This document shows, piece after piece, positions 34,500 to 43,582 of a stretch of DNA of 64,000 nucleotides. Position 1 is the stretch's first letter. Each line of letters begins with the position of its first letter. The translations under genes were made by a program, and so were the position numbers. This DNA is from Aeromicrobium marinum DSM 15272 (GTDB taxonomy: Bacteria; Actinomycetota; Actinomycetes; Propionibacteriales; Nocardioidaceae). A model generated the notes under the pieces. That model worked only from the letters and a program-made list of their open reading frames with translations. It had not been told where the DNA came from and made no database searches. The stretch lies in NCBI RefSeq assembly GCF_000160775.2, contig NZ_CM001024.1:471016-535015 (forward strand), read 5' to 3'.

Positions 34500-35635
34500 C
34501 GATCGACGAGGTCCGTCGCTACAGCCGTCACCTGATCATCCCCGACGTCGGGATGACCGGGCAGAAGCGACTCAAGAACGCTCGCGTGCTGGTCATCGGC
34601 GCCGGCGGACTCGGCAGCCCCGCGCTGCTGTACCTGGCGGCGGCCGGCGTCGGCACGCTCGGCATCATCGACGACGACGTGGTCGACGAGTCGAACCTGC
34701 AGCGGCAGATCATCCACGGGCAGTCCGACATCGACAAGCCCAAGGCGGAGTCGGCCGCGGCCTCGGTCGCGGAGACCAACCCGTACGTCACGACGATCGT
34801 GCACAACGAGCGGCTCGACAACGACAACGTGCTGGAGATCTTCTCCCAGTACGACCTGATCGTCGACGGCACCGACAACTTCGCCACCCGCTACCTGGTC
34901 AACGACGCGGCGGTCATCCTGGGCAAGCCGTACGTCTGGGGCTCGATCTACCGGTTCGAGGGCCAGGTCTCGGTGTTCTGGGCGCAGGAGGGACCGCAGT
35001 ACCGCGACCTCTACCCCGAGCCGCCGCCACCGGGCATGGTCCCCTCGTGCGCCGAGGGCGGCGTGCTGGGCGTCCTGTGCGCCTCGATCGGGTCGATCAT
35101 GGTCACCGAGGCGATCAAGCTCATCACCGGCATCGGCGACCCGCTGATCGGCCGGCTGATGGTGTACGACGCGCTCGAGATGCGGTACTCGACCCTGAAG
35201 ATCCGCCGCGACCCCGACGGCGTGCTGCCGACCGAGCTGATGAGCGACTACGAGGCCTTCTGCGGTGCCATCAGCACCGAGGCGGCCGATGCGGCCGCGG
35301 ACTCCACGATCTCAGTGGTCACGCTCGACGGCTGGCTGAAGGAGCGTGCCGACGGCGGCCGCCGGTTCACCCTGGTCGACGTGCGGGAGCCGAACGAGTA
35401 CGAGATCAACCAGATCCCGGGCTCGGTCCTGATCCCCAAGGGGGAGTTCCTCAACGGTTCGGCCCTGGAGCAGCTGCCCGACGACGAGCAGATCGTCCTG
35501 TACTGCAAGTCCGGGGTGCGCTCGGCCGAGGCGCTCGCGGTGCTGAAGGGCGCCGGCTACGCCGACGCGGTGCACGTCGGCGGCGGCGTCGTCGCCTGGG
35601 TCAACCAGATCGATCCCAGCCAACCGACCTACTGA
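34463..35635 (+). CDS. moeZ: adenylyltransferase/sulfurtransferase MoeZ
   Basis: 390 residues, MoeB/ThiF-type E1-like domain fused to a rhodanese domain. RYSRHLIIPDVGMTGQKRL, ATP loop VIGAGGLGSPALLYLAAAGVG, DDDVVDESNLQRQIIH; rhodanese from about residue 290 with catalytic Cys in VLYCKSGVRSAEAL. It adenylates and sulfurates small sulfur carriers such as MoaD and CysO. moaE is also encoded at 50664. GTG 34463 follows GAAGGAG. Earlier in-frame codons would read through the upstream hairpin. Confidence 0.93.
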   Translation: MVAPLVEPADELTIDEVRRYSRHLIIPDVGMTGQKRLKNARVLVIGAGGLGSPALLYLAAAGVGTLGIIDDDVVDESNLQRQIIHGQSDIDKPKAESAAASVAETNPYVTTIVHNERLDNDNVLEIFSQYDLIVDGTDNFATRYLVNDAAVILGKPYVWGSIYRFEGQVSVFWAQEGPQYRDLYPEPPPPGMVPSCAEGGVLGVLCASIGSIMVTEAIKLITGIGDPLIGRLMVYDALEMRYSTLKIRRDPDGVLPTELMSDYEAFCGAISTEAADAAADSTISVVTLDGWLKERADGGRRFTLVDVREPNEYEINQIPGSVLIPKGEFLNGSALEQLPDDEQIVLYCKSGVRSAEALAVLKGAGYADAVHVGGGVVAWVNQIDPSQPTY

Positions 35636-35647
35636 CCCTCACCTTCA

Positions 35648-35710
35648 CGCTGGGAGTGACGATTCTGCCCCGAATTCCGGTGAATCAGGGCCGAAACGTC
35701 ACTCCCAGCG
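35648..35710. repeat. long imperfect hairpin between moeZ and the ATL gene
   Basis: Outer arms CGCTGGGAGTGACG (35648-35661) and its complement (35697-35710) pair perfectly over 14 bp, and the inner TTCnGCCC/GGGCnGAA adds about seven more pairs. It fills almost the whole gap between moeZ and the next gene. It may terminate moeZ, or be a dispersed palindromic repeat. Confidence 0.75.
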
Positions 35711-35725
35711 GGGGAGGGGGCCGGC

Positions 35726-36028
35726 ATGGACGGTGAGTTCACCGAGCAGGTGCTGGCGGTCGTCGAGTCGATCCCGGTCGGCCGCGTGCTCACCTACGGC
35801 CTGATCGCCGACGCCGTGGGCCGCGGCGGTCCGCGCCAGGTGGGCGGGGTGATGGCGCGCGACGGTGAGGCCGTCTGCTGGTGGCGGGTCGTCCGTGCCG
35901 ACGGCAGCCTCCCGCCCCACCTCATGATCGAGGCCCAGCAACGCTGGAAGGACGAGGGCACGCCGGTGCGGCGCGGTCGGGTCGACGTCGCCCGCGCCGT
36001 CGCGGACCACCCTGTCGGTGGTCTCTGA
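35726..36028 (+). CDS. alkyltransferase-like (ATL) protein, MGMT family
   Basis: 100 residues. Contains the MGMT wing/HTH region FTEQVLAVVESIPVGRVLTYGLIADAVGRGGPRQVGGVMA. The active-site block that is PCHRV in methyltransferases reads VCWWRVV: Trp stands at the nucleophile Cys position and a Cys lies one residue earlier. So it is an ATL protein that binds alkylated guanine without removing the alkyl group and flags lesions to excision repair. Downstream adnA starts 4 nt after the stop. Confidence 0.88.
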   Translation: MDGEFTEQVLAVVESIPVGRVLTYGLIADAVGRGGPRQVGGVMARDGEAVCWWRVVRADGSLPPHLMIEAQQRWKDEGTPVRRGRVDVARAVADHPVGGL

Positions 36029-36032
36029 TTCG

Positions 36033-39000
36033 ATGGGCGACGTGCCCGACCCCACCGCCCCGCAGTTCCGGCTCCGCCGGCCCGAGCGCGCCTCGGCGTC
36101 CGCTCCGCGGCTCGACCCCGACCAGCGGGCCGTGGTCGACCACCGCGGCGCGCCCCTGCTGGTCCTGGCCGGCCCCGGCACCGGCAAGACCACCACCCTC
36201 GTCGAGCTGGTGGCCGACCGCATCGGCCACGACGAGGTGCAGCCCGACCAGGTGCTGATGCTGACGTTCAGCCGCAAGGCCGCCGAGGAGATGCGCGCCC
36301 GGGTCGCCGCTCGTCTGGGCGGCACCGCGGCACCGGTGCGGGCGATGACCTTCCACGCCTGGTGCTACGCCCTGGTCCGGCAGTTCGCCGATCCCGAGGA
36401 GTTCGCCGCCCCGCCGACGCTGATGACCGCCGCCGAGCAGGACGCGGTGCTCGCCGAGCTGCTGGCCGGTCACGATCCGTCCACCTGGCCCGCCGGTCTG
36501 CGGCCGGCCCTGCGCACCCGAGGATTCGCCACCGAGGTCGGCGGTTTCCTGAGCTCTCTCGCCTCCGGCGGACGCACCACCGACGACCTGCGCCGGCTCG
36601 CGGCCGATCTCGACCGGCCCGCCTGGGCCCGGGTCGCCGATGCGCTGGAGGAGTACGGCGCCGTCACGGACGCGCAGAACCTCACCGACTACGCCGAGCT
36701 GGTGGTCCGCGCGTCGGCGTTGCTCGACGACCCGGAGGCCTCGGCGGCGGTCCGGCACGACCTGCGGCTGGTCGTCGTCGACGAGTACCAGGACACCGAC
36801 ACCCTGCAGGTCGAGGTGCTGCGCAAGCTGGTCGGACCCGCCCAGCAGCTGGTGGCCGTGGGCGACCACGACCAGTCCGTCTACGGCTTCCGTGGTGCCG
36901 ACGTCGCGAACATGGCCCGCTTCACCGACCACTTCGAGGGCGCCGAGGTGCGCGCGTTGCGCACGACCCGGCGGTTCGGGCCGCGGATCCGGGCTGCGGC
37001 CACCGCGGTGCTGCCGCCCGGGCAGCCCGGGGGGCTCCCCGTCGAGGTGGTCCGTCAGCACCGCGACCTCGCGTGCGTCGCGGCGAGCGAGGGCGAGGTC
37101 GAGATCCTCACCTTCGCCACTCCCGCCGCCGAGGTCGAGCACATCGCCCAGCTGTTGCGCCGTGAGCACCTCGAGGGCGGGCGGCCGTGGTCCGACCTGG
37201 CCGTGCTGGTCCGCACGTCGGCGCAGCTCGACCGGCTGCACCGGGCCCTCGTCGCCGCCGACGTGCCGTGCGAGGTCGCCGGCGACGAGATCCCACTGGT
37301 CGCCGAACCGGCCGTCCGGGTCCTGCTGGGTGCGCTCGGCGCGGCCGACCGGCTCGCCCGCGGCGAGGAGCTGGAGCCCGAGCTCGCGCACACCCTGCTC
37401 ACCGGACCGCTGGCCGGGATGGATGCACCCGACCTGCGGTCCTTCGCCCGCCGTCTGCGCGACACCGACCGCGAGACCCCCTCCCGTGTGCTGCTGGCGC
37501 GTGCGGTCTCCGGCCTGCACGCGGGCGATCACGAACTCGACCCGGCCGCCCGACGCCTGGCCGAGCTGCTCGCCCGCGCGGCGGACCTGGTGCAGCGACG
37601 CGAACCCCCCGAGCAGGTCCTGTGGGAGCTGTGGGACGGCACCGACTGGCCGCGCCGGCTCGATCTGGCCTGGGAGTCCGGAGGCGCCGACCGTGCGGCC
37701 GCCGACCGCGATCTCGACGCCGTGGTGGCGCTGTTCCACCATGCGGCACGGTCGGAGGAGCGGCACACCCGCCGCACGGTGCAGGCCTTCCTCGCCGACC
37801 TCAGGTCGCAGCAGCTGCCGGCCGACCGGCTGGCCGACAGCACGGCCCGCCCTGCTGCGGTCCGGCTGATGACGGCGCACCGCGCCAAGGGTCTGGAGTG
37901 GCCCGTCGTGGTCGTCGCCGGCGTGCAGGAGGACATCTGGCCGAACCTGACCGCCCGACCGTCGCTGCTGCGACCCGACCTGCTGGACGGGTCCCCGGTC
38001 ACGGCCCGCGACCGTCTGCACGAGGAACGTCGGGTGCTGTACGTCGCGCTCACGCGGGCCGGCGAGCGGCTGGTCGTCACGGCGGTCGACCCCGGATCGG
38101 CCGAGGCCGAGGGCCCCAGCCGGTTCGTCGCGGAGCTGGCCGCGGCCGGGAGCGACCACGGCTTCGGCGTCGAGTCCCGGCTGGGTCGACCCTCCCGGCC
38201 GATGTCGTTGCGGTCGGTCATCACGGCGCTGCGGCGCTGCGCCGCCGACCCCGACCCCGAGGTCCGGGCCTCCGCTGCCGGGCTGTTGGCCCGCATCGCC
38301 GGTCACGGCTCGCCGAACGCCCGGGTCGCGCACCCCGACACGTGGTGGGGCCTGGTGGACCCGACCCGCTCGGAGGCGCCGTTGCGTGACCCCGAGCAGT
38401 CGCTGGGGCTCTCGGGTTCCAGCATCACCAGCATCACGGGCTGCTCGCTCAAGTGGTTCCTGTCCAGCGAGGCGAACGGATCGCGGGGGTCGTCCACGGC
38501 GCAGGGCTTCGGCCTGGTGGTGCACGCCGTGGCCGCCGACGTGGTGCGCCGCGGGCTCGAGCGGCCGACCGCCGCCGAGCTGCAGGCGCACCTCGACGCG
38601 GTGTGGCACAGGCTCGGGCACGAGACCGCCTGGATCGGCGAGCGCGAGCGCGCCGAGGCGCACCAGGCCTTGGCGCGGTTCGCCACGTGGCACGCCGCCA
38701 ACGCCCGCACCCCCCTGGCCGCCGAGCACGAGTTCCGGGCCGAGCTGGTGGTCGACGGCGAGACCGTCGTGCTGCGGGGGTCGATGGACCGGGTCGAGCT
38801 CGATGCCGAGGGCCGGGTCCACATCGTCGACTTCAAGAACAGCAAGCACGCTCCCGCGGCCGCGGAGGTGCTGCAGCACCCCCAGCTGGGTGTCTACCAG
38901 CTGGCGATCGCGACCGAGGGCATCGAGGGGCACCACGAGGTCGGGGGCAGCGAGCTGGTGCAGCTGCGCATCCCGGCGGGCAGCGCCACGCCCGACGCCC

Positions 39001-39185
39001 CGAAGGTGCAGGTGCAGCCCGCTCCGGCCGACCCGACGGCGTCCTTCGTGCACGACCTGGTGCGGCAGGCGGTGCACACGATGCGCACCGAGGAGCTCGC
39101 GGCCACTCCCGACACGTGCACGTTCTGCGAGTTCGAGGTCGTCTGCCCCGCCCGCACCACCTTCTCCATCGGGGCCCGGCGATGA
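36033..39185 (+). CDS. adnA: helicase-nuclease subunit AdnA
   Basis: 1050 residues. UvrD-like motor: Walker A LAGPGTGKTTTL, motif II VVDEYQDTDTLQ, QSVYGFRGAD, motif VI VALTRAGERL. C-terminal RecB-type nuclease with the DxK motif in VHIVDFKNSKHAP. Four Cys (ITGCSLKWF and CTFCEFEVVC) are placed as in AddB-type Fe-S nuclease domains. Partner of AdnB in double-strand-break end resection, as in mycobacteria. ATG 36033 overlaps nothing upstream; a GTG at 36018 inside the ATL gene is possible. It overlaps adnB by 4 nt. Confidence 0.92.
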   Translation: MGDVPDPTAPQFRLRRPERASASAPRLDPDQRAVVDHRGAPLLVLAGPGTGKTTTLVELVADRIGHDEVQPDQVLMLTFSRKAAEEMRARVAARLGGTAAPVRAMTFHAWCYALVRQFADPEEFAAPPTLMTAAEQDAVLAELLAGHDPSTWPAGLRPALRTRGFATEVGGFLSSLASGGRTTDDLRRLAADLDRPAWARVADALEEYGAVTDAQNLTDYAELVVRASALLDDPEASAAVRHDLRLVVVDEYQDTDTLQVEVLRKLVGPAQQLVAVGDHDQSVYGFRGADVANMARFTDHFEGAEVRALRTTRRFGPRIRAAATAVLPPGQPGGLPVEVVRQHRDLACVAASEGEVEILTFATPAAEVEHIAQLLRREHLEGGRPWSDLAVLVRTSAQLDRLHRALVAADVPCEVAGDEIPLVAEPAVRVLLGALGAADRLARGEELEPELAHTLLTGPLAGMDAPDLRSFARRLRDTDRETPSRVLLARAVSGLHAGDHELDPAARRLAELLARAADLVQRREPPEQVLWELWDGTDWPRRLDLAWESGGADRAAADRDLDAVVALFHHAARSEERHTRRTVQAFLADLRSQQLPADRLADSTARPAAVRLMTAHRAKGLEWPVVVVAGVQEDIWPNLTARPSLLRPDLLDGSPVTARDRLHEERRVLYVALTRAGERLVVTAVDPGSAEAEGPSRFVAELAAAGSDHGFGVESRLGRPSRPMSLRSVITALRRCAADPDPEVRASAAGLLARIAGHGSPNARVAHPDTWWGLVDPTRSEAPLRDPEQSLGLSGSSITSITGCSLKWFLSSEANGSRGSSTAQGFGLVVHAVAADVVRRGLERPTAAELQAHLDAVWHRLGHETAWIGERERAEAHQALARFATWHAANARTPLAAEHEFRAELVVDGETVVLRGSMDRVELDAEGRVHIVDFKNSKHAPAAAEVLQHPQLGVYQLAIATEGIEGHHEVGGSELVQLRIPAGSATPDAPKVQVQPAPADPTASFVHDLVRQAVHTMRTEELAATPDTCTFCEFEVVCPARTTFSIGARR

Positions 39186-42100
39186 GCCCGACCGACGGCG
39201 CGCCCCGCCCGATCAGCGACATCGACCACCTCTGCCGGGTGCTCGACATCGACTACAGCGACGAGCAACGGGCCGCCATCACCGCGCCCCAGCACGGCAC
39301 CCACGCGATCATCGCGGGCGCCGGCTCGGGCAAGACCGCGGTCATGGCCGCCCGCGTCGTCTGGCTGGTCGGCCACGAGCGCGTCGACCCCGAACGTGTC
39401 CTCGGGCTCACCTTCACGGCCAAGGCCGCCGCCGAGCTCGCCGGGCGGGTCCGCGCCTCGCTGGCGACGGCGCTCGACATGGGCGACGCCGGTGAACCGA
39501 CCATCTCGACCTACCACGCCTTCGCCGGCCGGCTCATCGCCGAGCACGGTCTGCGCCTCGGACTGGAGCCGGACCTGCGGGTGCTGACCGACGCCCGACG
39601 TCACCAGCTGGTCGTCCGGGTGCTCCGCCGGGTGGACCACCCCCTGCAGCACGTCTCGACCCACCTGCCGTCGGTGGTGGGTGACGTCCTCGCGCTCGAC
39701 GGCCAGCTCTCCGAGCACCTGGTCACCACCGAGCAGCTGCGCCTGCACGACCATGCGGTCGTTGCCGAGATGGCCGCGGCCGACAAGCCGCTGAAGCTGC
39801 ACCGCGACGTCGCCGCCACCGCTGCCAAGCGGATCGAGCTCAGCGGGCTCGTCGACCGCTACCGCGCGGCGAAGGCCGAGGCCGGTGTCATGGACTTCTC
39901 CGACCAGATGGCGTGGGGCACCGAGCTGGCCCGCCTGCCGGAGGTGTCCGACGACCTCGGCGGGCGGTACGACGTGGTGCTGCTCGACGAGTACCAGGAC
40001 ACCTCGGTGGCCCAGCGCGACCTGCTGGCCGCCCTCTTCCAGGGCCGCATCACCGCCGTGGGCGACCCGGCCCAGGGCATCTACGGATGGCGGGGCGCAG
40101 CCACGGGCAACCTCGAGGGCTTCATCGAGCAGTTCACCCCCGCGGGTGTCGAGCGCGTCCGCCCCTTCAGCCTGGCGGTCAGCCGGCGGTGCGGGCACCG
40201 CATCATCGACATCGCCGGTCACGCGGCGCGCGACTTCTACGCGTCCTCCGACGTGGTGCAGCCGCTGCGGGCCGCGCCCGACAACCCCGAGGGCGAGGTC
40301 ACCGTCGCGTTGCACCGCACCGTCGCCGACGAGATCGCCGCCGTGGCCGACGCCGTGCGCGAGGCCGGGCGCCGGCACGACCCGCCGCAGTGGAACGAGA
40401 TCGGCGTCCTGGTGCGCAACGGGGCCGAGAACGCCGAGATCGTGCAGGCGCTGCGAGCCCGCGAGGTTCCCGTCGAGATCGTCGGCCTCACCGGGCTGCT
40501 GGCCCAGCCGGAGGTGCTCGACGTCCTCGCCGTGCTCGAGGTCCTCGACGACATGACCGCCAACCCGTCGATGCTGCGGCTGCTGGCCGGTCCCCGGTGG
40601 CGGATCGGTGACCGCGACCTGGCCCTGCTGGGGCGTCGCGCCCGCCGGCTCAGCGAGTCGGCGCGCACGCGGGAGGACCCCGATGCCGGGGACGTCGACG
40701 CGGTGCTCGCGCACGAGCTGGAGCGCGCCACCGCCGGCGTCGACCCCACCGAGGTCGTCTCGCTCGCCGAGGCGGTGGCCGATCCCGGCCCGGCGCCGTA
40801 CTCGCCGGAGGCCCGGCAGCGGCTGGGCGAGATCGCGCAGTTCCTCGCCCGGCTCCGGCGTCATGCGCACGAGCCCCTCGTCGACCTGGTGCACCGGGTG
40901 GTGCGCGACCTGCAGCTCGACGTCGAGCTCGACGTCGAGGGCGTCGGCACCGACAACCTGACGCAGCTGCACGACGCCGTGGCCCGCTACGCCGGAGACG
41001 ACCCCCACGCCTCGCTCGGGGGACTGATGGCCTACCTGCAGGCCGAGCGCGACTACGCCGACGGGCTCGACGTCAGCACGCCGTCGGAGGCCAACTCGGT
41101 CAAGGTGCTCACGGTCCACAAGTCGAAGGGGCTGGAGTACGACGAGGTGTTCGTCCCCTTCCTGGCCGACGGGGTGTTCCCGTCGGGCCGGTCGCGCGAC
41201 CGCTGGACCGGTGTCGCCCGGGCCCTGCCGGTGTCGCTGCGGGGTGACGGCGACAGCCTCGCCGACCTCACGGAGTTCACCACCGCCGGCGTCGCCCGCT
41301 ACAAGCAGGAGTCCGCCCAGGAGTCGATGATGGAGGAGGTGCGGCTGGCCTACGTCGCCTTCACCCGCGCACGGCACCGGTTGCACCTGAGCGGTCACCG
41401 GTGGGGTCGGACCCAGAAGCGGCCGCGCGGCGTCTCTCGCTTCCTCGCCGACGCCCACGAGTGGAGCGTGGCATCCGGCTGCGAGCCCGAGGTCTGGTCG
41501 CCGGAGCCGGCCGACGACGAGCCCAACCCGCTGGGCGAGACGGTGCGCCACGCGTGGCCGCACCCGGTCGACGGGATGCAGCCCCGCAGGGAGCTCGCGG
41601 CCGAGGTCCGGCGTCGGATGGCCGCGGATGGCCCACCGCCCGACGTGCACCCCGTGCACGCCGACCTGGCCACCGAGCTCGACCTGCTGCTTGCCGAGGC
41701 CGAGCGGGTCGCCGACCCGGTCGTGGAGGTCACCCTGCCGTCCGCGCTCAGCGCCACCCAGGCCATGGCGTGGGCGGCCGACGCCGACGCGTTCGCCCGC
41801 GACCTGGCCCGACCCCGCCCCCGCCGACCGTCGCGCGCCGCGCGGTTCGGCACCTCCTTCCACGCGTGGATCGAGTCCACCTACCTGCCGAACCAGCAGG
41901 GCCTGCTGCTGGACCCGTCGGACCTCCCGGGCCGCGGCGACACCGACATCAGCGACGACGCCGACCTGGCCGCGATGAAGGCGGCGTTCGAGGCCGGTCC
42001 GTACGCGGGTCGCGAGCCGGTGTCGATCGAGGAGGGGTTCACCCTGCACCTCGGCGCACAGCGGCTGATCGGCCGGATCGACGCCGTCTTCACCACGACG

Positions 42101-42325
42101 CTGCCCGACGGCACCGACGGCTACGAGGTCGTCGACTGGAAGACCAACCGCGCCGCCACGGCCGATCCGCTCCAGCTCGCGGTGTACCGGTTGGCCTGGG
42201 CCGAGAAGCACGACGTGCCCGTCGACCGGGTCGTCGGCACGTTCGTCTACGTGCGGCTCGACCAGGTGGTGCGCCACGACGACCTGCCGGGCCGACCCGA
42301 GCTGGAGCGGCTGCTCGGAGGATGA
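39182..42325 (+). CDS. adnB: helicase-nuclease subunit AdnB
   Basis: 1047 residues. Walker A IAGAGSGKTAVM, motif II VLLDEYQDTSVAQ, GIYGWRGA, motif V/VI LTVHKSKGLEYDEVF and LAYVAFTRARHRL. C-terminal nuclease domain RFGTSFHAWIE ... YEVVDWKTNRAATADPLQLAVYRLAWA with intact D-x-K. ATG 39182 overlaps the adnA stop (ATGA), so the two subunits are translationally coupled. Both nuclease modules keep their key residues. Confidence 0.93.
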   Translation: MSPTDGAPRPISDIDHLCRVLDIDYSDEQRAAITAPQHGTHAIIAGAGSGKTAVMAARVVWLVGHERVDPERVLGLTFTAKAAAELAGRVRASLATALDMGDAGEPTISTYHAFAGRLIAEHGLRLGLEPDLRVLTDARRHQLVVRVLRRVDHPLQHVSTHLPSVVGDVLALDGQLSEHLVTTEQLRLHDHAVVAEMAAADKPLKLHRDVAATAAKRIELSGLVDRYRAAKAEAGVMDFSDQMAWGTELARLPEVSDDLGGRYDVVLLDEYQDTSVAQRDLLAALFQGRITAVGDPAQGIYGWRGAATGNLEGFIEQFTPAGVERVRPFSLAVSRRCGHRIIDIAGHAARDFYASSDVVQPLRAAPDNPEGEVTVALHRTVADEIAAVADAVREAGRRHDPPQWNEIGVLVRNGAENAEIVQALRAREVPVEIVGLTGLLAQPEVLDVLAVLEVLDDMTANPSMLRLLAGPRWRIGDRDLALLGRRARRLSESARTREDPDAGDVDAVLAHELERATAGVDPTEVVSLAEAVADPGPAPYSPEARQRLGEIAQFLARLRRHAHEPLVDLVHRVVRDLQLDVELDVEGVGTDNLTQLHDAVARYAGDDPHASLGGLMAYLQAERDYADGLDVSTPSEANSVKVLTVHKSKGLEYDEVFVPFLADGVFPSGRSRDRWTGVARALPVSLRGDGDSLADLTEFTTAGVARYKQESAQESMMEEVRLAYVAFTRARHRLHLSGHRWGRTQKRPRGVSRFLADAHEWSVASGCEPEVWSPEPADDEPNPLGETVRHAWPHPVDGMQPRRELAAEVRRRMAADGPPPDVHPVHADLATELDLLLAEAERVADPVVEVTLPSALSATQAMAWAADADAFARDLARPRPRRPSRAARFGTSFHAWIESTYLPNQQGLLLDPSDLPGRGDTDISDDADLAAMKAAFEAGPYAGREPVSIEEGFTLHLGAQRLIGRIDAVFTTTLPDGTDGYEVVDWKTNRAATADPLQLAVYRLAWAEKHDVPVDRVVGTFVYVRLDQVVRHDDLPGRPELERLLGG

Positions 42326-42349
42326 CGACGGCCCGGCTAGCCTGAGCCG

Positions 42350-43219
42350 GTGACCCGATCCGGTTTCGCCTTCGACCGCACCCGCCACGATCGCGCCGGA
42401 CACCTGCGCGCCGACGACCGGTGGCGTGAGGCCGACCCCCGGGTGATGGTGCTGGGCGGCGAGCACGTCGCCACCGTCGACGGCCCGGCGGTGCGGTGGA
42501 TGGGTCTGGCCGAGGCGCCCGAGGGCACCTGGATCCACCTCGGCGAGCAGGACGGACGTCAGCACGCCGCGGTCGTGGTCGACCGGGTGCCCGCGGACCT
42601 GGCCCCGGTCAGCCTGCGGGTCCTCGCGCCGCTGCTGGGCGCGGCAGAGCTGTCGTTGGCGATCCATGCCGTCGCGATGGCCCGCTGGCTCGGCTCGCAC
42701 CCGTTCTGTCCTCGGTGCGGCGCCGCGACCGAGGTACGGGCCGCAGGACACCTGAGGCACTGCACGAGCTGCGGCACCGACCACTTCCCGCGGACCGACC
42801 CGGCCGTCATCATGCTGGTCACCGACGCCGAGGACCGGGCGCTCCTGGGCCGCCAGGCGGCGTGGCCGGCCGGCCGGTTCTCGACCCTGGCCGGGTTCGT
42901 CGAGCCGGGGGAGAACCTCGAGGACGCAGTGCGCCGCGAGGTCGCCGAGGAGGTGGGCGTCACGGTCGGCGAGGTCCGGTACGCCGCGAGCCAGCCCTGG
43001 CCGTTCCCGTCCAGCCTGATGCTGGGGTTCTTCGGCGTCGCCGAGACCACCGAGATCGTCGTCGACGAGCACGAGATCGCCGAGGCCCGGTGGGTGACCC
43101 GCGAGGAGCTCACCGTGCTGGGGGAGTCCGGCGAACTGGTGCTCCCGCCGCCGTACGTCTCGATCTCGCGGTGGCTCATCGAGACGTGGCACGGCGGGTC
43201 GATCCCCGGCCACTGGTGA
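42350..43219 (+). CDS. nudC: NAD(H) pyrophosphatase NudC
   Basis: 289 residues. Zinc ribbon CPRCG ... CTSCG (about 119-141), Nudix box GFVEPGENLEDAVRREVAEEVG, and the NudC signature SQPWPFPSSLMLGF. Hydrolyses NAD(H) and can remove NAD caps from RNA. GTG 42350 lies 6 nt after TAGCCT (42338-42343). In M. tuberculosis a TrkA-like gene (Rv3200c) lies between adnB and nudC; here the gap is only 24 nt. Confidence 0.94.
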   Translation: MTRSGFAFDRTRHDRAGHLRADDRWREADPRVMVLGGEHVATVDGPAVRWMGLAEAPEGTWIHLGEQDGRQHAAVVVDRVPADLAPVSLRVLAPLLGAAELSLAIHAVAMARWLGSHPFCPRCGAATEVRAAGHLRHCTSCGTDHFPRTDPAVIMLVTDAEDRALLGRQAAWPAGRFSTLAGFVEPGENLEDAVRREVAEEVGVTVGEVRYAASQPWPFPSSLMLGFFGVAETTEIVVDEHEIAEARWVTREELTVLGESGELVLPPPYVSISRWLIETWHGGSIPGHW

Positions 43220-43242
43220 GCCGGCACCGGCTGGGGCCGGGG

Positions 43243-43485
43243 TCAGGAGGCCAGCTGGGCCTTGATCTGCGCCACGGACGGGTTGGTCAGGGCCGACCCG
43301 TCGGGGAACACCAGCGTCGGCACCGTCTGGTTGCCGCCGTTGGCCTTCTCGACGATCGCGGCGGCTTCGGGGACGGCCTCGATGTCGACCTCGTCGAACT
43401 CGATCCCCTCACGGGCGAGCTGGCTCTTCAGCCGGTGGCAGTAGCCGCACCACGGGGTCGAGTACATCGTGAACTGGCTGGACAT
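43243..43485 (-). CDS. mycoredoxin (glutaredoxin-like)
   Basis: 80 residues: FTMYSTPWCGYCHRLKSQL with the C-G-Y-C active site of mycoredoxin-1, the TVPTLVF cis-Pro loop and FPDGSALTNPS. It reduces mycothiol mixed disulfides. ATG 43485 follows AAGGAGA. It is divergent from uvrD2 with a 97-nt gap. Confidence 0.93.
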   Translation of the reverse strand: MSSQFTMYSTPWCGYCHRLKSQLAREGIEFDEVDIEAVPEAAAIVEKANGGNQTVPTLVFPDGSALTNPSVAQIKAQLAS

Positions 43486-43582
43486 GGAGTGTCTCCTTCG
43501 ACGTCTACGCTGGGGTCAACCCTGCCCGACGCCATCGCATTCCGCCCGACGCACCTGCCGTCGTGACCTCCCGAGGAGCACC

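Noticed and set aside
35922..43213. Very long open frames on the minus strand across the adnA-adnB-nudC region
   Set aside because: They are antisense shadows of high-GC coding DNA: Arg/Gly/Pro/His-rich translations with no motifs, while the plus strand carries complete conserved proteins.
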